Assembly: GCA_904420045.1 (NCBI GenBank)
Contig: CAJFTY010000059.1
Coordinates: 1 to 64,000 of the forward strand
Length of the DNA: 64,000 nucleotides
Direction of reading: 5' to 3'
Source of the DNA: Candidatus Metaruminococcus caecorum
GTDB taxonomy: Bacteria > Bacillota > Clostridia > Oscillospirales > Ruminococcaceae
Shown here: piece after piece, positions 27,084-34,879 of the stretch
How positions within the stretch are numbered: the stretch's first letter is position 1
How the letters are laid out: every line of letters starts with the position of its first letter
Translations under genes and position numbers: made by a program
Notes under the pieces: model-generated
Told to the model about the DNA's origin: nothing
The model's database searches: none
What the model saw: the letters and a program-made list of their open reading frames with translations, nothing else

Positions 27084-30000
27084 ATGAAACGTAGAGGAGG
27101 ACGCGCAAAACAAATCTTGACTGCGCTGCTTGCGGCGGCTGTGGCGGGGTCGTCTTTGCTGACGCTGGCGCAGGCAGCAGAGCAAAAGCCCTACAATCAG
27201 GGCCTGTGGGCGGAATATTACAGCGGGGACAATTTTCAGATCTATGTGACGGGAAAAACGGAACAGATCCTGGATTTTCAGTGGACCGATTCCAACAAGC
27301 CCCTTCCGCAACTGGGGCTGGAACACTTTTCCGTGCGTTTTTCGGGTCGGATTTTCGCTCCGGAAACCGGGACGTATGACCTGAGTGTCAACATTGATGA
27401 CGGGGCGAAGGTCTGGCTGGACGGAAATTTGGTGATGGAGGACAAAGGCCCGCATTATCCGGCGGTTTCTTATACCCAGGCGGTCATGGAAAAAGGCAGC
27501 TACCACGACCTTGTAGTGGAGTATTACAACGGGGAACTGGGGGGAACCGCTCAGCTTTCCTGGAAAACTCCTTCCGGAAAATCCGGGATTATCCCGAAAG
27601 AAAACCTGTATATGCCGGATCAGGCGGCGGTTGAATGGAAGGTCAGCGGCAAGCAAATCAGTGCTTCGGCCCGGATGCAGTGCGGGTCAAACGAAACCGC
27701 GGAGCTTGTGCTGGAACGGGTGGGGAAAACCGGCGAGGTTGAGCAGCATTTGACCGCCTCACGCACCGATGCAAATACAATGAGTTGGGAGTCTGAAAAA
27801 ATGGCATATCAGGAAGGCGCTTCTTACAAGGCGTATGTCCTGGGGGAGGACGGGAAAACCCTCTTGTCCTCTGTGCAGGAAAAGCAATATGGAATAGATG
27901 GTATTTTGACGGTCAACTCCGATCAGACTGTGGGAGAAGTCAGCCCTCTTTTGTACGGAGCGTGCATGGAGGACGTCAATCACGAGCTATACGGCGGCAT
28001 CTGGTCCCAGATGGTGTACGGCGAAAGCTTTGCGGAACCCGCTTCTACGATAGCGGTGCAGGCGTTTACCTCCTATGGCGGGACTTGGAATACCAAACAG
28101 GAAAACGGCGTCAACCAGATCACGGTGGACCGCTTGGACGGCACTGGCCCTAAGCTGATGATCGACGGCACCCAGTGCGAATCCGGCGTGGTTTCCGCCG
28201 ATGTGCTGGTGGGCGGAGGCGAAGGCCCTGCGGGCTTTGTTGTTAAGGTCACCGACCCCAGAATCGGAGCAGACAATTTTAACGGTTACGAGGTGGGCCT
28301 GTTAAACAACGCGGTGCGCATCGGCGCCCACCGGTACAACTACACCGCAGTGGGGGACTATCCCTGCAACGCCCCGGCGGGCAGCTGGGCAAATCTGAAA
28401 GTCGCCATGACCAAAAACACCCTGACTGTGTACGTCAACGGGGAAAAGGCGGCGGAGTACACCGATCCCAATCCCTTGGTAAACGGCTCTGTTGGATTCC
28501 GGGCGTGGAACTGCTCCGCGCAGTTTCAAAACATCCGGTTCGGTGCGGACGAAGCGTCCATGAAAGAGATTGAGATCCCGGATTTCAGCCAAAACAAAGT
28601 GAGCGTCAGCGGTATGTGGGAAAGCGTGTTCCGGGGCGGAGCTCAGGGCGAGCTTTCTTTGACAAAAGAGAATCCCTATAAGGGAAGCCAGAGCCAGCGG
28701 ATTGTGTACACCTCCGGCAAAGGCGCGGTGGGCGTCAACAACATGGGACTCAACCGCAAAGGCATGAACTTTGAAAAAGACAAGGCGTACGAGGGATATT
28801 TCTACGCCAGAAGCGATGAGGGCGCGCAGGTTTCTGTGGTACTGGAAAACGCAGACGGCTCCCGGCAGTATGCAAAACAGGCGGTTGCGGTTTCCGGCGG
28901 CGAGTGGAAAAAATATGCTTTCACCATCACGCCGAACGCCAAGGACGCGGCGGGCCGCATGACCCTGGAGCTTGAAAATCCCGGAACAGTGGATTTGGGC
29001 TACGTCTTTTTACAGCCCGGCGAATGGGGGCGGTACAAGGGCCTTCCCGTGCGCAAAGATGTGGGTGAAGCATTGGAAAACCAGCATTTAAGCGTGCTGC
29101 GATTCGGCGGATGCATGGCCAACGCCGAGGGTTACAAGTGGAAAAACATGCTGGGCGATCCGGAAACCCGGCCGGTTTACAAGGGCTGGTGGTATGAGTA
29201 TTCCTCCTTCGGCTTTGGTATCGTGGAGTTTTTAAACCTGTGCGAGGCTTTAGGCGTAGTGGGAATCCCGGACTTTAACGGCCACGAGTCCGCACAGGAC
29301 ATGGCGGATTTTATCGACTTTGCCACTGGCACCGACAAGAACAATCCATGGGTGCAAAAACGGATTGAAATGGGCCATCCCGAGCCCTACAAGCTGCCGT
29401 ACCTGCAATACGGCAACGAGGAAAAGGTCAACCTGGACTTTGCCGGCCGCTTTAACGCCGCCGCCAAAGCCATCTGGGAAAAGGACGACGACATTATCCT
29501 GGTGGTGGGCGATTTTGCTTACCAGCAGCCCATCGGGGACCCCTACAACTTTACCGGAGCGGATTCCGGCATCACCTCGCTGGAGGGGCAAAAGGCGATC
29601 CTGGACCAGGCGGTGAAATATGACCGGGAGGTCTGGTTCGACGTCCACGTCTTTACAGAGACCCAGGGAAATTCCCACCACTATTTCGAAGCGCTGACAA
29701 GCTTTTATTATCAGCTCAAGCAGATCTGCCCCGACGCCAAGGTAAAGCTTCCGATCTTTGAGTTTAACGCCAACACCCACGACGTGGAGCGCGCCCTGGA
29801 AAACGCCTACGGCACCGCCGTGTGTGAGCGGCTCAGCGAGATTTTCCCCATTGTCTGCTCCGCCAATAGTCTGCAGGTGGACGGCCACAACGACAATGCC
29901 TGGAACCAGGGCCTAGTCTTTATGGACAACGACAGCGCATGGATGCAGCCTCCCGGATATGTGACGGGGATGTTTTACGACGCGTACCAGCCCAATTTGG

Positions 30001-30662
30001 TGGAGGCAAGGCTCACCCCTTGGGATCAAAACCTGTCGGTGACGGCCACTGCCAGCGACGACGGCAAAACGGTTGTCCTCAAGTTTGTCAATCAAAATAA
30101 ATCCTCCAAAAACGTGCAGGTGGATCTTGGGGAGTTTACCGGCAATCAAAACAGCGGGACGGTTCGTGTCTTAAAAGGCGCCGCTAAGGCAGTGAACACG
30201 GCGGACAACAAACAGGCGGTGGTTCCCACCTCCCAAACACTGGAAAACCCTGTGCAAAATGGGAAAATGACCATCAAACTGGATGCGTACTCCCTGACGG
30301 TGCTGGAGCTGACCGCCCAGTCCGATCCAGAGCCGCCTGTTTCCTCAGAGGAACAAAGCAGCTCCGAACCCGGAAGCGAATCGGATGGTTCCAGCGCGCC
30401 GGAATCCAGCAAGCCTGAATCCTCCAGCGATGAAAGCGTTCCCCCCCAGCCGGAAAGCTCCACGGCCGGCGAAAACAGTCAGAGCAGCACCCCGGACGGG
30501 CAGGAGCCGGCAGAGGAGCATTCCTCCCGCGGGGAACAAAGCCATCCGGAGGAGCAAAAACCCGCCAATCCCACCACTGGAGGAATCTTCTGCGGGGGCG
30601 CTTTGCTCACCTTGGCAGCCGCATCCTGTGCATTCGCTGTTTACAAAAAGCGCAAAGCGTAG
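27084..30662 (+). CDS. Secreted, surface-anchored GH51-like alpha-L-arabinofuranosidase with PA14 domain
   Basis: A 1192-residue exported enzyme. In order: signal peptide (1-32), PA14-like carbohydrate-binding domain (about 35-170), a linker, the N-terminal arabinofuranosidase segment (SPLLYGACMEDVNHELYGGIW near 285), a laminin-G/DUF1080-like insert, a CBM-like module, and the catalytic barrel. The barrel has LRFGGCMANAEGYKWKNMLG, acid/base Glu779 (QYGNEE) and nucleophile Glu893 (IFEFNAN), a spacing typical of GH51. A Ser/Pro/Glu-rich tail leads to NPTTGG, a hydrophobic helix and KKRKA, a sortase-type signal. The ATG after AGGAGG was chosen. It should release arabinose from plant polymers at the cell surface. 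Confidence 0.85.
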   Translation: MKRRGGRAKQILTALLAAAVAGSSLLTLAQAAEQKPYNQGLWAEYYSGDNFQIYVTGKTEQILDFQWTDSNKPLPQLGLEHFSVRFSGRIFAPETGTYDLSVNIDDGAKVWLDGNLVMEDKGPHYPAVSYTQAVMEKGSYHDLVVEYYNGELGGTAQLSWKTPSGKSGIIPKENLYMPDQAAVEWKVSGKQISASARMQCGSNETAELVLERVGKTGEVEQHLTASRTDANTMSWESEKMAYQEGASYKAYVLGEDGKTLLSSVQEKQYGIDGILTVNSDQTVGEVSPLLYGACMEDVNHELYGGIWSQMVYGESFAEPASTIAVQAFTSYGGTWNTKQENGVNQITVDRLDGTGPKLMIDGTQCESGVVSADVLVGGGEGPAGFVVKVTDPRIGADNFNGYEVGLLNNAVRIGAHRYNYTAVGDYPCNAPAGSWANLKVAMTKNTLTVYVNGEKAAEYTDPNPLVNGSVGFRAWNCSAQFQNIRFGADEASMKEIEIPDFSQNKVSVSGMWESVFRGGAQGELSLTKENPYKGSQSQRIVYTSGKGAVGVNNMGLNRKGMNFEKDKAYEGYFYARSDEGAQVSVVLENADGSRQYAKQAVAVSGGEWKKYAFTITPNAKDAAGRMTLELENPGTVDLGYVFLQPGEWGRYKGLPVRKDVGEALENQHLSVLRFGGCMANAEGYKWKNMLGDPETRPVYKGWWYEYSSFGFGIVEFLNLCEALGVVGIPDFNGHESAQDMADFIDFATGTDKNNPWVQKRIEMGHPEPYKLPYLQYGNEEKVNLDFAGRFNAAAKAIWEKDDDIILVVGDFAYQQPIGDPYNFTGADSGITSLEGQKAILDQAVKYDREVWFDVHVFTETQGNSHHYFEALTSFYYQLKQICPDAKVKLPIFEFNANTHDVERALENAYGTAVCERLSEIFPIVCSANSLQVDGHNDNAWNQGLVFMDNDSAWMQPPGYVTGMFYDAYQPNLVEARLTPWDQNLSVTATASDDGKTVVLKFVNQNKSSKNVQVDLGEFTGNQNSGTVRVLKGAAKAVNTADNKQAVVPTSQTLENPVQNGKMTIKLDAYSLTVLELTAQSDPEPPVSSEEQSSSEPGSESDGSSAPESSKPESSSDESVPPQPESSTAGENSQSSTPDGQEPAEEHSSRGEQSHPEEQKPANPTTGGIFCGGALLTLAAASCAFAVYKKRKA

Positions 30663-30679
30663 TAGGATAAAAGTAGCAA

Positions 30680-30715
30680 TTCCGATCCAAGCAGGGAAGA
30701 TCGCTTGGATCGGAA
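30680..30715 (+). other. Perfect hairpin between the glycosidase and lacI genes
   Basis: TTCCGATCCAAGC and its complement, 13-base arms, 10-base loop, followed by AAAATCT rather than a T run. It could be a weak terminator, an mRNA-stabilising 3' structure or part of the lacI leader. Confidence 0.5.
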
Positions 30716-30758
30716 AATCTACAGGAACCTGCTCACGGAGCGGAGAAAAGGGTGCGGC

Positions 30759-31772
30759 ATGAGCAACAAAAAAAGCGTAACACTCAGGGACATCGCGGAA
30801 AAGACAGGCGTTTCGATCAATACGGTTTCCCACGCGCTGAAGGACAAACCGGATATTTCCGTGAAAACCAGAGAGCGGATCAAACAGGTCGCCCAGGAGA
30901 TGGGCTATATCGGCAACGCCTCGGCGAGCTTTTTGCGCTCGGGGATCAGCAAGACCATTGCCATTATTTTAGGGGATATTTCCAACCCGCATTTTTCCAT
31001 CATGGTCCGGGAAATCGAGACGTTTATCCGTGAATTCGGCTACACCACTTTTATTCTGAACACCGAGGAAAACGAGCAAAATGAGCGGCAGGCGATTGTG
31101 TCCGCCGTGCAGAAAAATGTGGACGGCATCCTGTGGTGCCCCGTCCAGCAAAGCGAGGACAATCTCCGCTTTATCCGCAAAACCGGCGTCCCCTTTGTGT
31201 TGATCGGCCGGCGGTTTCCAAACCGAAACGTGGACTATGTGGTCTGCGACGACGCCAACGGCGGTTTTGTGGCGGCGGATTATTTAATTCAGCAGGGGCA
31301 TCGGGAAATCCTGTTTTTAAACGGCCCCATGCATGTTTCCAGTGCTCAGGAACGACTGCTGGGCTATCAGGGAGCGTATGCCAAGCACGGCCTCGACAAT
31401 CCGGAGCGGCTTGTTTACAGCGGCTGCGCCAGGGCAGGGGAGGCCAGCATTTTGCTGGAAAAGGCGCTGGGGGATAACCTGTCCGCCACAGCGGTGCTGG
31501 CCTTCAGCGATCTGATTGCCTGGGAGGCGATTTTGACCCTCAACCGGATGGGACTGCGGGTGCCCGAGGATATTTCGGTGGTGGGGTTTGACAACATCCA
31601 GTCCCAGTTTTTGTTTCCGGTTCTGTTGACCAGCGTAAGCTCTTCCAAAAGCGCCATGGCCAAAGCCGCTGCTCAGCTGCTTCTAAACCGGATTGAAGAT
31701 AAGGGCGGAGACCCCCAGCATATTGTCATACCAACAAAACTAATCATCAGGGAATCGGTTCGCCGGTTATAG
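30759..31772 (+). CDS. LacI-family transcriptional repressor
   Basis: A 337-residue regulator: N-terminal LacI helix-turn-helix with hinge (VTLRDIAEKTGVSINTVSHALKDKPDIS) and a periplasmic-binding-like sugar domain (IILGDISNPHFSIMVREIE, GFDNIQSQF). The start was moved to the ATG (MSNKKSVTL). It lies directly after the arabinofuranosidase and 35 bases before the glycyl radical enzyme, so it probably controls this locus through the palindromic operator at 27006-27034. Its inducer is likely a sugar released by the surface enzyme (inference). Confidence 0.9.
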   Translation: MSNKKSVTLRDIAEKTGVSINTVSHALKDKPDISVKTRERIKQVAQEMGYIGNASASFLRSGISKTIAIILGDISNPHFSIMVREIETFIREFGYTTFILNTEENEQNERQAIVSAVQKNVDGILWCPVQQSEDNLRFIRKTGVPFVLIGRRFPNRNVDYVVCDDANGGFVAADYLIQQGHREILFLNGPMHVSSAQERLLGYQGAYAKHGLDNPERLVYSGCARAGEASILLEKALGDNLSATAVLAFSDLIAWEAILTLNRMGLRVPEDISVVGFDNIQSQFLFPVLLTSVSSSKSAMAKAAAQLLLNRIEDKGGDPQHIVIPTKLIIRESVRRL

Positions 31773-31806
31773 CGGAACCGAATCTGCGAATGGAGTGTCA
31801 GCAAGC

Positions 31807-33843
31807 ATGGATGCACGCGTACAACAGCTTCGGCAAATGATTTTAAAGAAGGCCCACGATCAATACCGAGTGAACATAGAACGTTCCGCCAAAGAATATG
31901 CAACGCTCAATCTGTCGGATGTGGAGCGGGCCTGCCGCCGTCTGTGCGCCATGCTGGAAGCTGAAACTCCCGTGGTGTTCCCAGAAGAACGCATCTGCTA
32001 TACCCGTACCGTGAAAAACCTGTTTCCTCTGTATACCGATGAGGAGTGGGAGGTGCGCTCCAAGCCTTTTGTGTGGGGCGTGGGAAACATCTGCCCGGAT
32101 TATGCCACCACCATCGGCATGGGGCTTAATGCCCAGCGGGAGCGGTGTGCCCAAAAGCTGAAAACCGCGGATGAAAAGCAGCGGGAATTTCTCTCCTGCC
32201 TGATCCGGGATATCGACGCGGTACTGGATTTAGCCCGCCGCTATCGGGAGGAAGCCCTGCGCGTGGGAAACCAAATCGTCGCCGACACCCTGACGCGGGT
32301 CCCCGCCCAAGGGGCCAGAACGTTTTTGGAGGCCCTGCAGTTTTTCCGTATCCTTCATTTCACCCTGTGGTGCGAGGGGGAAAATCACAATGGCATCGGC
32401 CGGTTTGACCAGTACATGTACCCCTATTGGAAGCGGGACATCGAAAACGGCGTTTTGACCGAGGAGGAAGCCTTTTCCCTGCTGGAGGAATTCTTTTTGA
32501 CCTTCAATCGGGATAACGACCTGTACCCTGGAGTGCAGAAGGGAGACAACGGCCAGAGCATGATGCTCGGCGGGGTGGACCGGGACGGAAAGCCCGCGTT
32601 TAACGAGCTGTCCTCCCTGTGCCTGCGGGCCTCCCGGGAGCTTTTGCTCATCGACCCCAAGATCAACATCCGGGTGGATAAAAACACCCCGGCCTCGGTG
32701 TTCTATGAAGGGACGCTTCTCACCAAGCAAGGGCTGGGATTCCCTCAGTACTCCAATGACGACGTGGTGATCCCAGGACTTGTAAAGCTGGGATACAGTT
32801 TGGAGGACGCCCGGGATTACACAGTGGCCGCCTGCTGGGAGTTTATCATCCCCCAGTACGGCATGGAAATTCCCAACATCGACGCGTTCAGCTTTCCCGA
32901 CGCGGTGGATGAGTGCGTGAAGATGCTGGACTCCTTCGACAGCTACGAGGCGTTTTTGGAGGCGCTCAAAGCCCGGATGCAGATTCAGTGCGACCGCCTG
33001 GTGGAGCATGCCAATACAATGACGCTTTTGCCGGCTCCCTTTGTGTCCATGATGATGGATGACTGCGTGGAGCGGGGAGAGGATATCTCCGCCGGGGCGC
33101 GGTACAACAACTACGGGCTCCACGGCGTGGGGCTTTCTGCGGCGGTGGACGCGGTGGAGTCCATCCGGCTGCACGTGTTTGAAAAACGAGATGTCTCCCC
33201 CCAGGAGATGATGGACGCGGTGGAGACCGATTTTGCCGGCCGGCCGGAGCTTTTGCACTTGCTGCGGTATGAAACCCCGAAGTTTGGGGACGGTGATCCC
33301 GAGGTGGACGAAATCGCCAGCCTGTTGGCCGGGCGGTTTGCGGACTGCCTGGAGGGGAAGAAAAACAACCGCGGCGGTATTTACCGGGCGGGCACCGGAT
33401 CCGCCATGTACTATCTGTGGTACGGGGATCACAGTAGAGCCACTCCCGGCGGGCACCGCAAAGGGGAACCTTGGGGGGCCAACTATGCGCCGGAGCTTTC
33501 GGTGCGCAGCAAGGGGCCGCTGTCGGTGATCCAGTCGTTTACTGCGCCTGACCTGATGCGGATAATCAACGGCGGGCCGCTGACCATGGAGTTTCACGAC
33601 AGCGTGTTCCGGGACGAGGAAAGCATCTGGAAGGTGGCGCGTCTGGTGCAGGCGTTTGTACTGCGGGGTGGACACCAGATGCAGCTCAACTCGGTGAACC
33701 GGGAGGTTTTGCTGGATGCTCAGAAGCATCCGGAAAACTATCAGAACTTAATTGTGCGGGTCTGGGGCTGGAGCGCGTATTTTGTCCAGTTGGATAAGAC
33801 CTATCAGGATCACGTGATCGCCCGGCAGGAATTTCAGGTGTAA
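31807..33843 (+). CDS. Divergent glycyl radical enzyme (PFL superfamily), substrate unknown
   Basis: A 678-residue enzyme, shorter than the usual 780-850. The C-terminal glycyl-radical loop is VRVWGWSAYFVQL with Gly654, 25 residues from the end. The active-site loop has Cys343 and Glu345 (TVAACWEF). A single Cys followed by x-Glu resembles the dehydratase/lyase/decarboxylase branches (C-x-E) and differs from the Cys-Cys pair of true pyruvate formate-lyase. RVWGW differs from the usual RVxGY. The ATG after GGAGTG was chosen. A cognate activase lies 87 bases downstream, and a LacI regulator and surface glycosidase lie upstream. A carbohydrate-derived substrate is suggested but unproven. Confidence 0.85.
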   Translation: MDARVQQLRQMILKKAHDQYRVNIERSAKEYATLNLSDVERACRRLCAMLEAETPVVFPEERICYTRTVKNLFPLYTDEEWEVRSKPFVWGVGNICPDYATTIGMGLNAQRERCAQKLKTADEKQREFLSCLIRDIDAVLDLARRYREEALRVGNQIVADTLTRVPAQGARTFLEALQFFRILHFTLWCEGENHNGIGRFDQYMYPYWKRDIENGVLTEEEAFSLLEEFFLTFNRDNDLYPGVQKGDNGQSMMLGGVDRDGKPAFNELSSLCLRASRELLLIDPKINIRVDKNTPASVFYEGTLLTKQGLGFPQYSNDDVVIPGLVKLGYSLEDARDYTVAACWEFIIPQYGMEIPNIDAFSFPDAVDECVKMLDSFDSYEAFLEALKARMQIQCDRLVEHANTMTLLPAPFVSMMMDDCVERGEDISAGARYNNYGLHGVGLSAAVDAVESIRLHVFEKRDVSPQEMMDAVETDFAGRPELLHLLRYETPKFGDGDPEVDEIASLLAGRFADCLEGKKNNRGGIYRAGTGSAMYYLWYGDHSRATPGGHRKGEPWGANYAPELSVRSKGPLSVIQSFTAPDLMRIINGGPLTMEFHDSVFRDEESIWKVARLVQAFVLRGGHQMQLNSVNREVLLDAQKHPENYQNLIVRVWGWSAYFVQLDKTYQDHVIARQEFQV

Positions 33844-33862
33844 GAAAGCAGTTTACTGATTT

Positions 33863-33900
33863 AAAAAGCCTTTGCCGTACTGGCGGCAAAGGCTTTTTGT
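33863..33900 (+). terminator. Hairpin terminator between radical enzyme and activase
   Basis: AAAAAGCCTTTGCC and GGCAAAGGCTTTTT flank a short loop. It would reduce, but perhaps not abolish, read-through into the activase gene, which fits the low amount of activase needed per enzyme. Confidence 0.8.
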
Positions 33901-33930
33901 GAAATTCATCCATCAAAAGGGGAGCTGTTT

Positions 33931-34779
33931 ATGCAGGGGACCATCTTTGACATCAAGGAGTTCACTGTCCACGACGGACCGGGGATCCGCTCGACCATCT
34001 TTCTGAAGGGCTGCCCCCTGCGGTGTATCTGGTGCCATAACCCGGAGGGGCTGTCATCGGCGCCCCAGCTAATGATTACCCAGAACGGATGCACCGGCTG
34101 CGGACTGTGCCGGAAGCCCTGCGATCATCCCCGATGCCAGGGCCTTGGCCGGTGCGCGTTTCGATGCCCGCAGGGACTTGTCAAGATCGCAGGGGAGAGG
34201 GTGGAGGCCAAGGATTTGGCAGACCGAATGCTCCGGCAGCGGGAATTTTTTGAAAGCTCCGGTGGGGGAGTGACCATCTCCGGCGGGGAGCCGCTGTTTC
34301 AGCCCGCCTTTTTAATGGAGCTGTTGGAGCGGCTGGCTCCCCTGCACCGGCTGATCGAAACCTCGGGGTACGCGCCGGAGGAGGTATTCCGCCAGGCGGC
34401 AGAGCGCTGCGAGCATGTATTTTTGGACATCAAGCACCCGGATGATGCGGTTCATCGCCGGGTGACCGGTGTGTCCAACAAACAAATTTTAAAAAACCTT
34501 TCCTACCTGAAGCAAAGCGGCCTCCCCTATACCATTCGAATTCCCTTGATTCCGGGAATCAACGACGATCCGGCGGTGATCCGGCAGATCGCCGGGCTGT
34601 TAAAGGGCGAGCGGGGCGCGCTCCAGCGGGTGGAGTTCATGCCCTACAACCCTTTTGCCCCCGCCAAATATGAAATGACAGGCATGCCCTTTGCCTATAA
34701 AAAGCCTCGGGACAACGATTTGGATTCCCTGCCGCTGGAGGAATTCCATGCGCTGGGGATTCAAACGAAAGTGCTTTAA
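33931..34779 (+). CDS. Glycyl radical enzyme activating enzyme (radical SAM)
   Basis: A 282-residue radical-SAM activase that installs the glycyl radical on the enzyme encoded upstream. The SAM cluster motif is C28-x3-C32-x2-C35 (KGCPLRCIWCHNPE). A ferredoxin-like insert at about residues 53-77 carries extra cysteines (CTGCGLCRKPC, CQGLGRCAFRCP) for auxiliary iron-sulfur clusters, which are typical of activases for dehydratases and decarboxylases and absent from the PFL activase. SGGGVTISGGEPLFQ is the glycine-rich SAM-binding segment. AAAAGGGGAG precedes the start. Confidence 0.93.
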   Translation: MQGTIFDIKEFTVHDGPGIRSTIFLKGCPLRCIWCHNPEGLSSAPQLMITQNGCTGCGLCRKPCDHPRCQGLGRCAFRCPQGLVKIAGERVEAKDLADRMLRQREFFESSGGGVTISGGEPLFQPAFLMELLERLAPLHRLIETSGYAPEEVFRQAAERCEHVFLDIKHPDDAVHRRVTGVSNKQILKNLSYLKQSGLPYTIRIPLIPGINDDPAVIRQIAGLLKGERGALQRVEFMPYNPFAPAKYEMTGMPFAYKKPRDNDLDSLPLEEFHALGIQTKVL

Positions 34780-34821
34780 AAAAGCGATCAACACAATGGA
34801 TCCCTGTTTGGATATTACAAA

Positions 34822-34865
34822 AAAGGAAAGAACCCTGTGAAATTTTTCACAGGGTTCTTTCCTTT
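34822..34865. terminator. Bidirectional terminator
   Basis: Two perfect 21-base arms (AAAGGAAAGAACCCTGTGAAA and complement) around a two-base loop, between convergent genes. The T-rich right arm serves the activase, and the complementary strand serves the metallophosphoesterase gene. Confidence 0.8.
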
Positions 34866-34879
34866 ATAAATGCTTTTTG

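Noticed and set aside
32230-33729. 499-residue minus-strand ORF opposite the glycyl radical enzyme
   Set aside because: Antisense shadow with no motif; the plus-strand frame has clear active-site signatures.
31807-33843. Classical pyruvate formate-lyase
   Set aside because: The adjacent catalytic Cys pair is missing and the activase carries a ferredoxin-like insert, unlike the PFL activase.
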